Part shown: positions 14,863-22,080 of the stretch, piece after piece
Position numbering within the stretch: the first letter of the stretch is position 1
Layout: every line of letters begins with the position of its first letter
Assembly: GCA_034436375.1 (NCBI GenBank)
Contig: DAOTVS010000214.1
Location: 1-28,255 of the forward strand
Direction: 5' to 3'
Length of the DNA: 28,255 nt
DNA from: DAOTVS01 sp034436375
GTDB lineage: Bacteria > Chloroflexota > Anaerolineae > SpSt-313
Translations under genes and position numbers: made by a program
The notes under the pieces: generated by a model
What the model was told of the DNA's origin: nothing
The model's database searches: none
What the model saw: only the letters and a program-made list of their open reading frames with translations

Positions 14863-15622
14863 TATCGGTTTCGGTGTGGCCCTTGTCGCTGGCCTCTTCT
14901 CATTTCTCTCACCTTGCGTGCTGCCGTTGGTGCCGGTGTACATCGGGTATCTGGGCGGGGCCACGGTGGCGGATGCGGGTGCATCGCGCTGGCGTACGCT
15001 GGCTCACGCCGGGGCTTTTGTAGGCGGCTTTACCCTGGTGTTTGTAGCTCTGGGTTCGCTGATGGGCCTGGCGAGTTATTTGCTCACGCTGGGAACAGGG
15101 GCGTTCGGCTGGGCAAGTCAGGCCGCAGCAGCGATCAACCGGTCTACGCCGTGGCTTGCCCGCCTGGGGGGGGTGCTGCTGATCGTGCTGGGGCTGCACC
15201 TGACGGGGCTGGTGCACATCCCGTTCCTCTATCGCGAGTTGCGTTTTGAGCAAGCCCGGCCCAAAGGGCGCGGATTGTGGGCCTCGGTGCTGGTCGGCAT
15301 GATCTTCGCCGCCGGCTGGACGCCCTGTGTCGGGCCTTACCTCATGACCATCCTCATGCTGGCCTCCAATGCTGGCACTGTGGGGCGCGGCGCGCTCTTG
15401 TTGGCCGTCTACTCGGTCGGCCTGGGGTTGCCTTTCCTGCTGGCCGGCCTGGCCCTCGATGCAGTTGCCAGACAGCTCAAGCAGCTTAACCGCTACCTCG
15501 GGGTCGTCTCGATCGTGGGTGGGGGGCTGGTCGTTATCATGGGCGTGCTGCTTGTCACTGGGCGGTGGGAATGGCTCAATGGCCTGCTGCTGAGCCTTTG
15601 GCAATCGCCGAATCTGGGCTAG
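14846..15622 (+). CDS. ccdA: CcdA-type thiol-disulfide transmembrane transporter
   Basis: A six-helix membrane protein of 258 residues that carries reducing equivalents from cytoplasmic thioredoxin to extracytoplasmic thioredoxins used in cytochrome c maturation. The two redox cysteines are in FLSPCVLPLVPVY (Cys24) and GWTPCVGPYL (Cys161), the defining CcdA pair. GGAGGG at 14835-14840 lies five bases before the ATG. It overlaps the DUF2085 gene by 17 bases. It is the second membrane electron shuttle in the operon beside the fused protein at 5087, so the two tandem lipoproteins may have separate supplies. It is the last gene before a strong hairpin. Confidence 0.95.
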   Translation: MPASSDIGFGVALVAGLFSFLSPCVLPLVPVYIGYLGGATVADAGASRWRTLAHAGAFVGGFTLVFVALGSLMGLASYLLTLGTGAFGWASQAAAAINRSTPWLARLGGVLLIVLGLHLTGLVHIPFLYRELRFEQARPKGRGLWASVLVGMIFAAGWTPCVGPYLMTILMLASNAGTVGRGALLLAVYSVGLGLPFLLAGLALDAVARQLKQLNRYLGVVSIVGGGLVVIMGVLLVTGRWEWLNGLLLSLWQSPNLG

Positions 15623-15640
15623 ACGGTTCGCAAAAGAAAA

Positions 15641-15666
15641 GGGAGTAATCCGAAAAGATTACTCCC
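15641..15666. terminator. Bidirectional rho-independent terminator
   Basis: A perfect 10-base stem, GGGAGTAATC (15641-15650) and GATTACTCCC (15657-15666), closes a six-base loop. On the minus strand it is followed by TTTTCTTTT, so it terminates the tRNA-Pro transcript well. On the plus strand it is followed by TCTCTGTG and can also end the ccm/ccdA transcript. Confidence 0.85.
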
Positions 15667-15674
15667 TCTCTGTG

Positions 15675-15749
15675 TCGGGGCGAGAGGCTTCGAACCTCCG
15701 ACCTCAGCGTCCCGAACGCTGCGCGCTAGCCGGACTGCGCTACGCCCCG
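15675..15749 (-). tRNA. tRNA-Pro (anticodon CGG)
   Basis: A full cloverleaf on the minus strand. The acceptor arm is CGGGGCG with CGCCCCG and discriminator A. The D arm is GCGC...GCGC with GG in the loop, the anticodon arm is CAGCG / loop TTCGGGA / CGCTG, and the T arm is GGAGG / TTCGAAG / CCTCT. The anticodon is CGG, reading the proline codon CCG, which is common in this GC-rich DNA. The 3' CCA is not encoded. A promoter lies just upstream and a strong terminator just downstream, so it is a single-gene unit. Confidence 0.95.
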
Positions 15750-15760
15750 TCACTGACGAT

Positions 15761-15789
15761 ATTGTAGCACAGTCGGTGCATTAATGCAA
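15761..15789 (-). promoter_or_regulatory. tRNA-Pro promoter
   Basis: On the minus strand TTGCAT (15784-15789) and TACAAT (15761-15766) are 17 bases apart. The -10 ends 11 bases before the tRNA 5' end. Confidence 0.7.
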
Positions 15790-15811
15790 ACGCCCTTCGT
15801 CTGGGGGCGAT

Positions 15812-15840
15812 GTAGGGGCAGGTCTCAGATTTGCCCCTAC
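15812..15840 (-). repeat. Dispersed palindromic repeat, copy B, at the end of mazG
   Basis: Perfect arms GTAGGGGCA (15812-15820) and TGCCCCTAC (15832-15840) enclose an 11-base loop. The mazG stop codon (15837-15839) lies inside one arm, so the element forms the 3' end of the gene and could stabilise or end its mRNA. Related to the stretch at 6648-6672. Confidence 0.7.
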
Positions 15841-17300
15841 GGTTGCGACCTGGGCGGTTGGCGATGCCTGACCTGAGACCAGATTTGCTCCAACTCCGCC
15901 CGCGTCAGGTCCTGGGGCTGGCGGCCGAGGGCAATGGTCTCCTCTTCCACGGCTTCCACGCGGGCGATGAAGCGCATCGTGGCCTCACGCAGCGCACTCT
16001 CCGCATCCACTTTCAGCCAGCGCGCCAGGTTTACTACGGTGAAGAGCAGGTCGCCTGTTTCGTGATTCTGTTGCTCCGGCTCAGCGGCGGCGCGCAGCTC
16101 AGCGGCCTCTTCATCGAACTTGGACCATACATCCTGGATATTCGTCCAATCAAAACCAATGCGCGCCGCACGGTCACTGACGGCCTGGGCACGGGCCAGG
16201 GCGGGCAGGGCCGCCGAGACGCCCTGGAAGGTCGATGCCACGCGTTGCGTGCCCTTTTCGGCCCGCTTGATCTCCTCCCAATTGCGGAGAATTTCCTCCG
16301 AGCCCTCTACCTCGACCTGGCCGAAGACATGCGGATGGCGGCGGCGCAACTTGGCATAAACATGGTGCACAACATCGGGCAGCGTGAATTCGGAGCACTC
16401 AGTCGCGATCTGGGCGTGCAGTATGATCTGCAACAGGAGATCACCCAGCTCCTCTCGCAATTCGTCCATGTCATCGAGGTCGAGCGCAGCCAGCACCTCA
16501 TAGGTTTCTTCGAGCAGGCTGTTGCGCAGGCTCTGATGGGTCTGCTCGCGATCCCAAGGGCAGCCAACTGGGCTGCGCAGGTGGGCGACCAGTTCCTGGA
16601 AGCTGATGATCGAGCCAGGTTTGGCCAGGGGCGCGACATAGAGTGAGGTGAGGTGATCTACCTCTTGTCGATCCAGGTCTTCCAGGGGTAGTGTCTGTAC
16701 CTGTTCCTCCTGGGTGCCTGCGGCGCGGATGATCGTCACCGGATGATTTTCGGGATAGACGTTCATGAGCGTCAGCTTGACGTCTGAGGCAACCTGACGG
16801 CTGTATAACTGCCCCAGGAGCGCGGGGCGATCGGGGTCGAGCAGGGGGCTGTGTTGGGCGGCCACATCCATTGCATCCGCCAGTTGCAGGCCATCGAGCG
16901 CATCCAGGTGCAGCGCAGAGAGGATGGGCTCCATGAAACTGAGGCCGTCTACGAGGCGCACGTGCAAGGACCGTTCGCGTGCCCCGCTCAAGATCAGGGT
17001 AACGGTCGTCTCGCCGACCAGGGGATGGCCCGGCACTGCATAGATCACGCCTTGCTCGCGTGCGCCCAACTCCAGAACGCGCTCCGCAATGGCGCGATAG
17101 AGGGCCTCGAACGTCTCGGCGGTCTCATAGAAGGAGTCGAAGGAATGGATCTCGGCGTGGCCGGGCAGGGCGCTGACGACGGGATGCTGGCGGGTGCGCA
17201 GATAGATCTCGCTGGCTTGCGAGAGCACCTGAGCTGCTTCCGCGGTCAGAAAGCGTGGGTCGCCCGGACCCAGGCCGACAATCGTGATGTGTGCTGGCAT
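15837..17300 (-). CDS. mazG: YabN-type fusion: tetrapyrrole methylase-like domain plus MazG NTP pyrophosphohydrolase
   Basis: A 487-residue two-part cytoplasmic protein. Residues about 1-225 form a SAM-dependent tetrapyrrole-methylase-like domain beginning ITIVGLGPGDPRFLT with a later YAVPGHPLVGE. Residues about 233-487 form a MazG nucleoside triphosphate pyrophosphohydrolase with two repeats: the first has EETYE (264-268) and EELGD (283-287), the Mg-binding EExxE...ExxD set; the second has FDEEAAEL and HETGDLL. The arrangement is that of Bacillus YabN. MazG hydrolyses abnormal or excess NTPs; the role of the methylase part is unclear. The ATG at 17300 has GGGAGG upstream and matches the domain start; upstream in-frame codons to 17411 are not needed. 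Confidence 0.93.
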   Translation of the reverse strand: MPAHITIVGLGPGDPRFLTAEAAQVLSQASEIYLRTRQHPVVSALPGHAEIHSFDSFYETAETFEALYRAIAERVLELGAREQGVIYAVPGHPLVGETTVTLILSGARERSLHVRLVDGLSFMEPILSALHLDALDGLQLADAMDVAAQHSPLLDPDRPALLGQLYSRQVASDVKLTLMNVYPENHPVTIIRAAGTQEEQVQTLPLEDLDRQEVDHLTSLYVAPLAKPGSIISFQELVAHLRSPVGCPWDREQTHQSLRNSLLEETYEVLAALDLDDMDELREELGDLLLQIILHAQIATECSEFTLPDVVHHVYAKLRRRHPHVFGQVEVEGSEEILRNWEEIKRAEKGTQRVASTFQGVSAALPALARAQAVSDRAARIGFDWTNIQDVWSKFDEEAAELRAAAEPEQQNHETGDLLFTVVNLARWLKVDAESALREATMRFIARVEAVEEETIALGRQPQDLTRAELEQIWSQVRHRQPPRSQP

Positions 17301-17328
17301 ATATGCCTCCCGGCGCAATATGGTGGGC

Positions 17329-17357
17329 ATTATACGTCCTGGTGTGTGCGCTGCCAA
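17329..17357 (-). promoter_or_regulatory. Promoter of mazG
   Basis: On the minus strand TTGGCA (17352-17357) and TATAAT (17329-17334) are 17 bases apart, ending 28 bases before the mazG start codon. Confidence 0.78.
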
Positions 17358-17399
17358 GCGGTCAGGTGCTTGCAATGGCTGACTTGCTGGTACTGCAAC

Positions 17400-17427
17400 T
17401 TGACAAAGCACGCTCTTTGCTTATTAT
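17400..17427 (+). promoter_or_regulatory. Promoter of the DUF881 operon
   Basis: TTGACA at 17400-17405 and TATTAT at 17422-17427 with a 16-base spacer. It is divergent from the mazG promoter. Transcription from about 17434 gives a leader of some 150 bases ahead of the first DUF881 gene. Confidence 0.72.
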
Positions 17428-17530
17428 CGAATCGTCCCCTTGTGTTCAAGCATCTATCGAGTGCGGCGCCACGGAGAGGCCTGGCGGTCTTGCCCCGGAC
17501 GCCGTTTCTTATCTATTTGTTGTAATGGAT

Positions 17531-17570
17531 GCCCCAACCGGGCTCCACAGAGGAGGAGCCAAGTTGGGGC
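17531..17570 (+). promoter_or_regulatory. Leader hairpin before the DUF881 genes
   Basis: A 40-base hairpin: outer arms GCCCCAAC (17531-17538) and GTTGGGGC (17563-17570), a 2x2 internal loop, inner arms GGCTCC (17541-17546) and GGAGCC (17555-17560), and an eight-base loop. The loop and inner arm contain AGGAGG (17551-17556), the best ribosome-site match in the leader, yet it is 30 bases from the ATG at 17587. The hairpin could control translation or mRNA stability. No T-run follows. Confidence 0.6.
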
Positions 17571-17586
17571 TCAGGCGATAGCGACG

Positions 17587-18351
17587 ATGAAGCCAACATT
17601 GTTTAAGCAGCAGTTGTCCCCCGGGGGCAGCCGTAACCTGGCGCTTGTTCTGGCGGGGCTCCTGTTGGGGGTTTCACTGGCGATCCATTGGCAGGGCCAA
17701 ACACCTGTCTCTAGCACCGATGCACCGGCGGCACGCGAGCGTGCTGCGCAGGGGATCCGCCAGTTGGAAAGCGAGCAGGAACAACTCAAGGCCACCATCG
17801 CCCAGTTGCGCCAGGAGTTGGCCAACGCCCAACACCAGGCCGCTCAGAATACAGCCCTCCTGACTAAGATCAAGGCCGACCTCGATCGTGAGCGGGCCGA
17901 CGCGGGATTGGAGAAACTGCAAGGACCGGGAGTAGTCGTCCAGCTCGATGACAGCACGGTTGTCGCCAATGCGACGGGTAGCGCTGCCGAGTCGTATATC
18001 ATCCACGAGTATGACCTGCGCGATGTGATCAATTTGCTCTGGAACGCCGGCGCTGAGGCTATTGCCGTGAATGATGAGCGGCTGGTCAACACGACCTCCA
18101 TATACTGCGTCGGCTCCACGATTATGGTGAACGATACCCGCCTCTCCCCTCCCTACCAGATCCGCGCTATCGGTGACCGCAAACAGCTCGAGGCCTGGTT
18201 GGCCAACCCTGCCTACCTGTCGAATCTGCGCCAGCGCGTCAAAGCCTATGGCGTGCAGTTTAAGGTGACCGGGGCAGACCTGGTTGATATCCCCGCCTTT
18301 TCCGGGATCTTTCGCATCCGCTATGCCACCCCCGGGGAGGTGGCGCCGTGA
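17587..18351 (+). CDS. DUF881 family membrane-anchored protein (first copy)
   Basis: A 254-residue protein: a short cytoplasmic N-terminus, one membrane helix (about 17-36), a coiled-coil stretch (about 50-100, rich in Glu/Gln/Leu), then the DUF881 domain with the motifs LQGPGVVVQLDD, HEYDLRDVINLLWNAGAEAIAVNDERL and PPYQIRAIGD. DUF881 proteins (YlxW/YlxX-like) lie beside cell-division genes in other bacteria, but their role is not established. The ATG at 17587 gives the usual short N-terminus. It lacks a normal ribosome site; the only strong one is in the leader hairpin. It overlaps the second copy by four bases. Confidence 0.85.
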   Translation: MKPTLFKQQLSPGGSRNLALVLAGLLLGVSLAIHWQGQTPVSSTDAPAARERAAQGIRQLESEQEQLKATIAQLRQELANAQHQAAQNTALLTKIKADLDRERADAGLEKLQGPGVVVQLDDSTVVANATGSAAESYIIHEYDLRDVINLLWNAGAEAIAVNDERLVNTTSIYCVGSTIMVNDTRLSPPYQIRAIGDRKQLEAWLANPAYLSNLRQRVKAYGVQFKVTGADLVDIPAFSGIFRIRYATPGEVAP

Positions 18352-19013
18352 AGCTGCGAGCCTACATTGGGTTGACTCTGGTCTGCTTTATGTTGGGGGT
18401 GGGGCTGGTGGCTCAGCTGCGCGCGCAGCGCGCCCAGTATCCCTTGAATGATGCGCCCAGTGTGGATCAATCGGCCATTCTCGGCAGTCTGGTGGTGGCC
18501 AATGCGGAGATGCGCAACGAGGTGCAAAAGCTGCAGGGTGAGATCCAGGCCAACGAAACGGCCCCTGAGCGCTCGGTGTTGCCGCAAATGAATGAGGATC
18601 TGCGGCTCATGAGTATCGTCAATGGCCGCGTGGAGGTGGTGGGGCCGGGCGTGGAAGTGCGTGTGGGGGCCGGCGTGAGTGCGGTGGACTTGCAGGATCT
18701 GTTGAACGAAGTGCGCAATGTGGGCGCCGAGGCCATTGCCATCAACGGACACCGGGTGACCGTGCGGACAGCGCTGGGCGCAGATAGCCGTGGGATCACA
18801 CTGGATGGCGACGTGATCGAGTCACCCTTCGTTTTTCAGGCATTGGGTGATCCCACAACCATGTCTACGGCGCTCAACCGCCGGGGCGGCGTCTTGGACC
18901 TCTTGCGGGTGGGCTACCCGGGGCTCGAGCTGACGGTGAAAACCCTGCCGCGCATGGTGTTGCCCCCGGTGAAGCAGCCCAAGGAGTTCCAACTGGCGAC
19001 GCCGGTGCAATGA
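18348..19013 (+). CDS. DUF881 family membrane-anchored protein (second copy)
   Basis: A 221-residue paralogue of the preceding gene. A membrane helix (about 4-24) leads into a shorter helical linker (about 45-75) and the DUF881 domain with GRVEVVGPGVEVRVG, DLQDLLNEVRNVGAEAIAINGHRV and SPFVFQALGDP. It starts with GTG in a GTGA overlap with the first copy, so translation is probably coupled. The two domains differ clearly, suggesting an old duplication and possibly a heteromeric complex at the membrane. The gene is followed by a strong terminator hairpin. Confidence 0.85.
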   Translation: MKLRAYIGLTLVCFMLGVGLVAQLRAQRAQYPLNDAPSVDQSAILGSLVVANAEMRNEVQKLQGEIQANETAPERSVLPQMNEDLRLMSIVNGRVEVVGPGVEVRVGAGVSAVDLQDLLNEVRNVGAEAIAINGHRVTVRTALGADSRGITLDGDVIESPFVFQALGDPTTMSTALNRRGGVLDLLRVGYPGLELTVKTLPRMVLPPVKQPKEFQLATPVQ

Positions 19014-19030
19014 TGCAGGAAAAGCAAGGG

Positions 19031-19058
19031 GCCAGGGTTAGCATGCGCTGACCCTGGC
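19031..19058. terminator. Terminator between the convergent DUF881 and VTT genes
   Basis: A 12-base stem (19031-19042 with 19047-19058, one G-T pair) and a four-base loop, followed on the plus strand by TCTTCTATTT. The minus-strand side is followed by CCCTTGCTTTT, so it may serve both genes. Confidence 0.8.
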
Positions 19059-19086
19059 TCTTCTATTTCCGGGTAGTGCTGTGTAC

Positions 19087-19635
19087 TCAGTGGTGAAACA
19101 GGTGGATGCCGTAATAGCCGATCAGGGCGGCCACGATGCTCTTGAGGATTCTGCCGGAGGCAGTAGCGGCGAAAAAGATGGGCAGCGGCATGCCAGTTGA
19201 CCCGGCAGTGATCTCGGCCACGCTAAAGATCGGGTCGGGGATCGCCGAGAGGACAAAGATCGTCAAGGCGCCGTAGCGCCTCATCCATCGCCTCAGCCTG
19301 GCGTATGAGGGCGAATCGCCCACCAAAGTACGGCCCCCACAGCCAGCCAGGTAACCGCTGAGCCCACCAATGGCCTGCCCGAGCCCACAGATCAGGCCGA
19401 CGAGCCAGGGGTTAAAGACGGTGCCCGCAATAACCGTGATTCCCAACCCGGGCAGTGGCACAAGCGAAGCATTGGTCAACACGCTGGCCAGGAAAAGCGC
19501 GCTGTATCCCAGCCGAGCCCATTCGCGGAACCGATCTCGGTACACGAGCGTCAGTGCTGCGGTCAGGACCACAACCACCACTGCGGCGATGCGCAACGCC
19601 CACACACCCTTCGGTTTCGTTACCGTTGCTCGCAC
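19087..19635 (-). CDS. VTT/DedA (SNARE-associated) family membrane protein
   Basis: A 182-residue membrane protein with about four to five hydrophobic segments. The family pattern is present: a re-entrant region with NASLVPLPGLGITVIAG, then GxxLGQAIGGLSGYLAGCGG, then SAIPDPIFSVAEITAG and a C-terminal GRILKSIVAALIGYYG. VTT/DedA proteins are linked to lipid (undecaprenyl phosphate, PE) flipping and membrane stress. This one is shorter than classical DedA and nearer the YqaA/YdjX type, so no substrate can be named. The start is GTG at 19635 with GGAGAG upstream; it has its own promoter at 19729-19757. Confidence 0.82.
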   Translation of the reverse strand: MRATVTKPKGVWALRIAAVVVVVLTAALTLVYRDRFREWARLGYSALFLASVLTNASLVPLPGLGITVIAGTVFNPWLVGLICGLGQAIGGLSGYLAGCGGRTLVGDSPSYARLRRWMRRYGALTIFVLSAIPDPIFSVAEITAGSTGMPLPIFFAATASGRILKSIVAALIGYYGIHLFHH

Positions 19636-19728
19636 TCTACTCTCCAGTGGCGATCGTGGTTATCTCTCGCCAGCCAGATGGGCGATGGCCCGCAGATTTC
19701 CGGCCAACGAGGCCGCACAGCGCGCTAG

Positions 19729-19757
19729 ATTTTACACCAAACCGAATTCAGAGTGAA
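19729..19757 (-). promoter_or_regulatory. Probable promoter of the VTT gene
   Basis: On the minus strand TTCACT (19752-19757) and TAAAAT (19729-19734) are 17 bases apart, with TG just before the -10. It lies about 95 bases upstream of the start codon. Confidence 0.5.
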
Positions 19758-19807
19758 ATCTGCATTTCTGCCCCCGCTGAGCATGCAAGTATCAGTCTGG
19801 ATTTGGT

Positions 19808-20755
19808 TCAGGCAGCCGAGGCGCCAATACTGTGCGTTCCCTCCCGCGGCAGGACAAAACGGGTTGCGAAGATGGCGCCCTCATAGAGGATGACCAGTGG
19901 CACCATCACAATCAATGGCGCCACGATGGGGTCCGAGACGGGCGTGATCACCTCGGCAAAGACGAAGAGCACAAAGTAGGCAATCTTGCGTTGGCGCCTG
20001 AGCATTTCAGTACGGAGCACTCCCAGGCGCACCAGGAACAGCAGCACGACGGGCAGCTCGAACACCAGCCCACAGGCCAGCATGAAAAAGGCGACGAAGG
20101 AGATATAGCTATTGGCATTGGGCAGATAGTTCAACTCGCGCCCGAACATGCCGATCATCACACGTACCATGCCATAGAGCAACACATAGCCAAAGGCCGT
20201 CCCGGCCAGCAAGAGCCCGGCCACTGCTGCCAAAGCGGGCAACACATAGTGTTTCTCCTGGGCCGTCAGCGCCGGCAGGATGAAGGCCAACCCCTGGTAG
20301 ATCCAGATTGGCGATGACAGGATCAGCCCCGCATACAGGGCTACTTTCCACTTGATCACAAAGCCATCCATGGGCCCGAAGGCGTTAATCTGAAAATGGC
20401 TGCCAGCCGGCGCCTTGAGCAGATGCAGAAGTGTATCGCTAAAGAAGAAGCAGGCTACGGCTGCTAACAGGATAGGCACCGCCCCTTTGACCATGCGCGA
20501 GCGCAACTCGTTGAAATGTTCAGCCAGCGTCATGGTCCCTGGGTCGTTGGATGGCGTGTCATCTGCCGGGGATATAAGTGGAGCTAGAGCATCGCTCTCA
20601 TCGCTCCAGATGGCGGGCATCCCTTCACTGGCGCGGCGCAGGTCACTCAGCGTATGGCCTATCGTGCGCGCCATTTGCTGCATGCGCTCCGGCCCGAACA
20701 CGATCATGGCGATGCCGAAAATGAGAATCAGGTGGCCGATATCAAAGCCTGGCAT
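19808..20755 (-). CDS. tatC: TatA/B-TatC fusion, twin-arginine translocase
   Basis: A 315-residue protein. Residues 1-47 form a TatA/B-type domain: a short membrane helix GHLILIFGIAMIVFGPERM with the FGP hinge and an amphipathic helix (about 22-43). A linker of about 25 residues follows. Residues about 74-310 are a full TatC: LAEHFNELRSRM (the conserved signal-binding N-terminus), six membrane helices, a loop with NANSYISF, and FAEVITPVSDP before the last two helices. The complex exports folded proteins with RR signal peptides. TatB and TatC normally are separate polypeptides that work 1:1 as the receptor, so a fusion fixes that ratio. No frameshift is needed. It lies 177 bases downstream of tatA on the same strand. 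Confidence 0.9.
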   Translation of the reverse strand: MPGFDIGHLILIFGIAMIVFGPERMQQMARTIGHTLSDLRRASEGMPAIWSDESDALAPLISPADDTPSNDPGTMTLAEHFNELRSRMVKGAVPILLAAVACFFFSDTLLHLLKAPAGSHFQINAFGPMDGFVIKWKVALYAGLILSSPIWIYQGLAFILPALTAQEKHYVLPALAAVAGLLLAGTAFGYVLLYGMVRVMIGMFGRELNYLPNANSYISFVAFFMLACGLVFELPVVLLFLVRLGVLRTEMLRRQRKIAYFVLFVFAEVITPVSDPIVAPLIVMVPLVILYEGAIFATRFVLPREGTHSIGASAA

Positions 20756-20932
20756 AGGCCTTCACCCACGTGGTACGGATTGTCCCGTGCGTCCAGGTGG
20801 CCGGCGAAGGGTGTGCGCAATCGGAGCTCGCCAGCCATGGAGAGCACACGGGGCTTGAATACGCGCCTGGTGTTGGCTCACCACGCCAGTCACCTTTGAA
20901 GGGTGGCCGGCGCGGTGAGCGGATGTCTGTAC

Positions 20933-21214
20933 TCAACTCTGTGCGGTTGTGGATGGGGATGAAGTCACGGGTGGGTTCTCAGCCGCCGGGGCCGGGTTGT
21001 TGGGTGCTGCGGGTTGTGGAGCCGGTGCAGCTACAGCTTGCTGTATGGTTTTCTGCACCTCAGCGGCTGGCTCAATTGCTTCGCGGGTGGAGTTCTTAAA
21101 CTCAGTGATCGTGCGACCCATGGCCCTGCCGAGCTCTGGCAAGCGGCTGGGGCCGAAGATGATCAGGGCAATGACGATAATCAGGACAAGATGGGCAGGC
21201 TGCAGACCAAACAT
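20933..21214 (-). CDS. tatA: TatA, twin-arginine translocase pore subunit
   Basis: A 93-residue protein with the N-terminal membrane helix AHLVLIIVIALIIFGPSRL, the FGP hinge and the amphipathic helix LPELGRAMGRTITEFKNS typical of TatA. The tail (from about 55) is Pro/Ala/Ser-rich and unstructured. The ATG at 21214 has GGAGGT six bases upstream. Transcribed toward the tatA/B-tatC fusion and probably cotranscribed with it; the 177 bases between them show an 11-base direct repeat GGTGGCCGGCG but no clear promoter or terminator. Confidence 0.93.
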   Translation of the reverse strand: MFGLQPAHLVLIIVIALIIFGPSRLPELGRAMGRTITEFKNSTREAIEPAAEVQKTIQQAVAAPAPQPAAPNNPAPAAENPPVTSSPSTTAQS

Positions 21215-21285
21215 ACCAGGACCTCCTCTAGCAATACACGTTTAATTGCAATACTTGCAGTTCACTATGCGGGGTTGTGCGTATT

Positions 21286-22080
21286 TCAGCTCCACGAGGG
21301 GGCAGCCGAGCCTGTGGGAGTTTCTACGCTCGAACTGATGCGTCTGGCTCCCGAGCCATCCAGGTTCGTCACATAAAGCGCATCATCGCCTCCACGGTTC
21401 GACCGGAATATGATCTGCCGGCCGTCGGGCGTCCAGGCCGGGTCATAATCAGCGGCCGGGTGATCGGTGAGCCGGTGCAGGCCCGAGCCATCGACGTTGA
21501 CCACATAGACTTCGCTGTTGCCGTCGCGCAATGAGCGAAAGGCGACGCGGGTGCCATCGGGCGAGAGGGCCGGATCATCGTCGATGGCCGGGTTATCAGT
21601 CAGGCGCAGCATGGCCGAGCCATCGCGGTTCATGACATAGATTTCAGGGTTGCCATCCTGTGTTGAGACAAAGACAACCCGGTCTGGCTGCTGCCGACTG
21701 AGCCAGGTAATCCACTGTACTCCGTACAGCGGCGAAGCACTCAGCCCGCCCAGGGCCAGCCAGTGTACAGGGGATAGGCCGCCCAAGAGCAGCAACAGGC
21801 TCAGACTCGCCGCTGCCAGGGCGATCGTGCCAGCGTGGCGCACATGCCCCCACCAACCCAACTGCGGCTGCCTGGCAGCGCGTGCATCGATGCGCGTCCG
21901 CACCGTCTGCCAGGCTCGCTCTCGGACCTCTGGCGGTACCTGCCGGTAACGCCCGAGTTCCTGCATCAGAAACTGTGCGGCTTCCCGATCTTCCTCCAGC
22001 AGGCTGTCTTGCTCCCTCTGGGGAGCTGCATGGCCATCATCGTGGGCAGGGTCAGACCCTCTGCGTTTTTGCTCAACCAT
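21286..22080 (-). CDS. Predicted membrane anti-sigma protein with TolB/PD40-like repeats
   Basis: A 264-residue single-pass protein. Residues about 1-85 are charged and helical, suited to bind a sigma factor in the cytoplasm. One membrane helix follows (about 88-107). The outer part carries three PD40 (TolB-like propeller) repeats: STQDGNPEIYVMNRDGS, SLRDGNSEVYVVNVDGS and SNRGGDDALYVTNLDGS, each with LTDNPA/SPDGT-type spacers. It directly follows the ECF sigma gene and overlaps its end, the usual place for a cognate anti-sigma. No zinc HxxxCxxC motif is present. ATG 22080 is preferred because GAGGA lies eight bases upstream; ATG 22095 is possible. Three repeats are too few for a normal closed propeller. 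Confidence 0.78.
   Translation of the reverse strand: MVEQKRRGSDPAHDDGHAAPQREQDSLLEEDREAAQFLMQELGRYRQVPPEVRERAWQTVRTRIDARAARQPQLGWWGHVRHAGTIALAAASLSLLLLLGGLSPVHWLALGGLSASPLYGVQWITWLSRQQPDRVVFVSTQDGNPEIYVMNRDGSAMLRLTDNPAIDDDPALSPDGTRVAFRSLRDGNSEVYVVNVDGSGLHRLTDHPAADYDPAWTPDGRQIIFRSNRGGDDALYVTNLDGSGARRISSSVETPTGSAAPSWS

Noticed and set aside
15831..16646. 271-codon plus-strand open frame opposite mazG
   Set aside because: It is the complement of the conserved MazG domain, with no ribosome site or family pattern.
17525..17581. Short frame through the DUF881 leader hairpin as a leader peptide gene
   Set aside because: No ribosome site before its ATG and no amino acid bias typical of attenuators; kept only as a remark on the leader.
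20756..20932. A missing tatB gene in the tatA-tatC gap
   Set aside because: No open frame with a TatB helix is present; the TatA/B-like domain is instead fused to TatC.
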